The notes under the pieces: generated by a model
The model's database searches: none
Seen by the model: only the letters and a program-made list of their open reading frames with translations
Told to the model about the DNA's origin: nothing
Part shown: positions 5,381-6,466 of the stretch, piece after piece
Layout: every line of letters starts with the position of its first letter
How positions within the stretch are numbered: position 1 is the stretch's first letter
Assembly (NCBI GenBank): GCA_023300255.1
Contig: JALZWC010000735.1
Span: 1 to 6,466, forward strand
Direction: 5' to 3'
DNA: 6,466 bases
DNA from: Saprospiraceae bacterium
Lineage (GTDB): Bacteria > Bacteroidota > Bacteroidia > Chitinophagales > Saprospiraceae
Program-made: the position numbers and the translations under genes

Positions 5381-6343
5381 ATGCGAGACAATAAGAAAAA
5401 ACAACCACCAACAAAATCTAAATTACATCCAAGAAATAAACATCGACAAGGCTACGATTTTAAAAAACTAATCAAAGTTTGTCCAGCCTTAACGCCATTT
5501 GTACATGTCAATAAGTATGGAACGGAGTCAATTGATTTTTTTAATGCAGTAGCAGTCCAGTTATTAAATAAGGCACTATTGATGGCTTATTATGGAGTCG
5601 TACAATGGCAAATTCCGCCTAATTATCTGGTGCCACCTATTCCTGGTCGGGCAGATTATATACACCATATCGCAGATCTGTTAAGTGATGAAGAGGCGCA
5701 AAAAATACCAAGAGGTCCGGAAATAAAATGCTTAGATATTGGAGTAGGGGCGAATTGTATTTATCCAATAATCGGTAATAAAGAATATGGGTGGTCTTTT
5801 ATTGGAGTAGATATTGATCCAGTCGCTATTGAATCTGCCAAAGACATTATAACTTCAGATCCTTCACTGAACAATAGGGTAGAGGTGAGACAACAGCAAA
5901 ATAAAAAACATATTTTTCAAGGAATTATTCAAGAAGACGATGTTATAGATTTAACTATTTGTAATCCTCCTTTTCATGCTTCCTTAAAAGAGGCACAAGC
6001 TAGTAGTCTTCGGAAATTAAGTAATTTGAAAAAAGAAAAAGTAGATAAAGTTCAATTGAATTTTGGAGGACAAAGTAATGAGTTATGGTATGAAGGAGGA
6101 GAAGTGGCTTTTCTGAAAAATATGGTAAAAGAGAGTAAGCAATTTGCAACTTCGTGTTTTTGGTTTTCTACCTTAGTCTCTAAACAAACTACACTTAAGA
6201 GTGTGTATAAAGCATTAGAGCAGGAAAAGGCAATTGTAGTAAAAACGATTGAAATGGGACAGGGGCAGAAAAAGAGTAGAATTGTAGCTTGGACTTTTTT
6301 AACGAAAGTGCAACAGGAAAAATGGAGGCAATTTAGATGGTAA
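5381..6343 (+). CDS. rlmF: 23S rRNA (adenine(1618)-N6)-methyltransferase RlmF
   Basis: RlmF (YbiN) uses S-adenosylmethionine to methylate N6 of A1618 in 23S rRNA, acting in the cytoplasm before the large subunit is fully assembled. The 320 residues match the family throughout. A basic N-terminal tail (1-22, Lys/Arg-rich, likely rRNA contact) leads to 'YDFKKLIKVCPALTPFV' (25-41) and 'IPPNYLVPPIPGRADYIHH' (78-96), both typical of RlmF. The SAM-binding motif I is LDIGVGANCIYP (118-129), the ribose-binding acid is in GVDIDP (142-147), and the catalytic N6-adenine motif is NPPFH (195-199). The 'GGQSNELWYEGGE' segment (229-241) is also characteristic. The product appears complete, ending at a TAA at 6341-6343. 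The ATG at 5381 keeps the basic tail; there is no Shine-Dalgarno sequence, and a hairpin (5347-5365) lies just upstream. The methyltransferase is not functionally linked to the preceding hydrolases. Confidence 0.95.
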   Translation: MRDNKKKQPPTKSKLHPRNKHRQGYDFKKLIKVCPALTPFVHVNKYGTESIDFFNAVAVQLLNKALLMAYYGVVQWQIPPNYLVPPIPGRADYIHHIADLLSDEEAQKIPRGPEIKCLDIGVGANCIYPIIGNKEYGWSFIGVDIDPVAIESAKDIITSDPSLNNRVEVRQQQNKKHIFQGIIQEDDVIDLTICNPPFHASLKEAQASSLRKLSNLKKEKVDKVQLNFGGQSNELWYEGGEVAFLKNMVKESKQFATSCFWFSTLVSKQTTLKSVYKALEQEKAIVVKTIEMGQGQKKSRIVAWTFLTKVQQEKWRQFRW

Positions 6344-6392
6344 GTAGTGTGACAATAATACCTTAACATTTAAATCGTTTCTTTTTCCGCTA

Positions 6393-6449
6393 TTTTCTCT
6401 TAAAAAGGTACTTTAATAGAACAACTATTAAAGGACTTTTTAAGAAAAA
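6393..6449. terminator. Long AT-rich inverted repeat after rlmF, possible terminator
   Basis: TCTTAAAAAG (6398-6407) pairs with CTTTTTAAGA (6436-6445), and CTTTAATAG (6411-6419) pairs with CTATTAAAG (6425-6433), with a small internal loop (GTA against GA) and an AACAA apical loop. TTTT/AAAA pairs (6393-6396 with 6446-6449) could extend it past one bulged C. It starts 50 bases after the rlmF stop. No T-run follows on the plus strand, so termination is plausible from position rather than from classic form. It could equally be an intergenic repeat. Confidence 0.5.
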
Positions 6450-6466
6450 CTAGCAAAAAAATAATT

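Noticed and set aside
3671..6343. HAD hydrolase, alpha/beta hydrolase and rlmF as a new functional system
   Set aside because: Each belongs to a familiar housekeeping or general hydrolase family, the spacers are 97 and 65 bases, and nothing links their substrates; shared direction alone is weak evidence.
6052..6369. Minus-strand frame of about 105 codons overlapping the end of rlmF
   Set aside because: It is antisense to conserved RlmF sequence and its translation (Cys/Phe/Ser-rich) shows no domain.

Overview
The window looks like chromosomal DNA from a Bacteroidota bacterium, most plausibly of the Saprospiraceae/Cytophagia type. The sequence is AT-rich and start codons are preceded by A-rich leaders without Shine-Dalgarno sequences. 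The large exoprotein carries modules I associate with this phylum: a matrixin-type zinc protease, a 'DWVLVQLRE...' all-beta module and a pair of dockerin-like calcium loops at the C-terminus. This assignment is inference from style and architecture; no rRNA or other marker is present.

Layout. Positions 1-418 have no convincing gene: a cluster of CTATGTG heptamers (24-47), a doubtful 63-residue frame (67-258) and a small hairpin plus T-run (332-356). Next comes a 754-residue secreted matrixin-like metalloprotease (419-2683, +). The convergent spacer 2684-2997 holds a 65-base imperfect palindrome built from the same CTATGTG heptamers and a 19-bp perfect stem that looks like a bidirectional terminator. 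A 153-residue Met/Leu-rich secreted protein of unknown function is on the minus strand (2998-3459). A divergent spacer (3460-3670) separates it from three co-directional plus-strand genes: a HAD hydrolase (3671-4363), an epoxide-hydrolase-like alpha/beta hydrolase (4461-5315) and the 23S rRNA m6A1618 methyltransferase rlmF (5381-6343). A long AT-rich inverted repeat follows rlmF.

How the genes relate. Nothing ties them into one pathway. Two products are exported (protease and Met-rich protein) and three are cytoplasmic (two hydrolases and an rRNA-modifying enzyme). The last three may share a transcript, but spacers of 97 and 65 bases, the second holding two compact hairpins, do not demand it. 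I see no defence, mobile, CRISPR or secondary-metabolite system. The signals most worth a second look are non-coding: the heptamer element present twice with identical 9/8-base spacing, the tandem GNA-triloop hairpins before rlmF, and a 15-base near-repeat on both sides of the protease gene. The Met-rich exported protein is also of interest.
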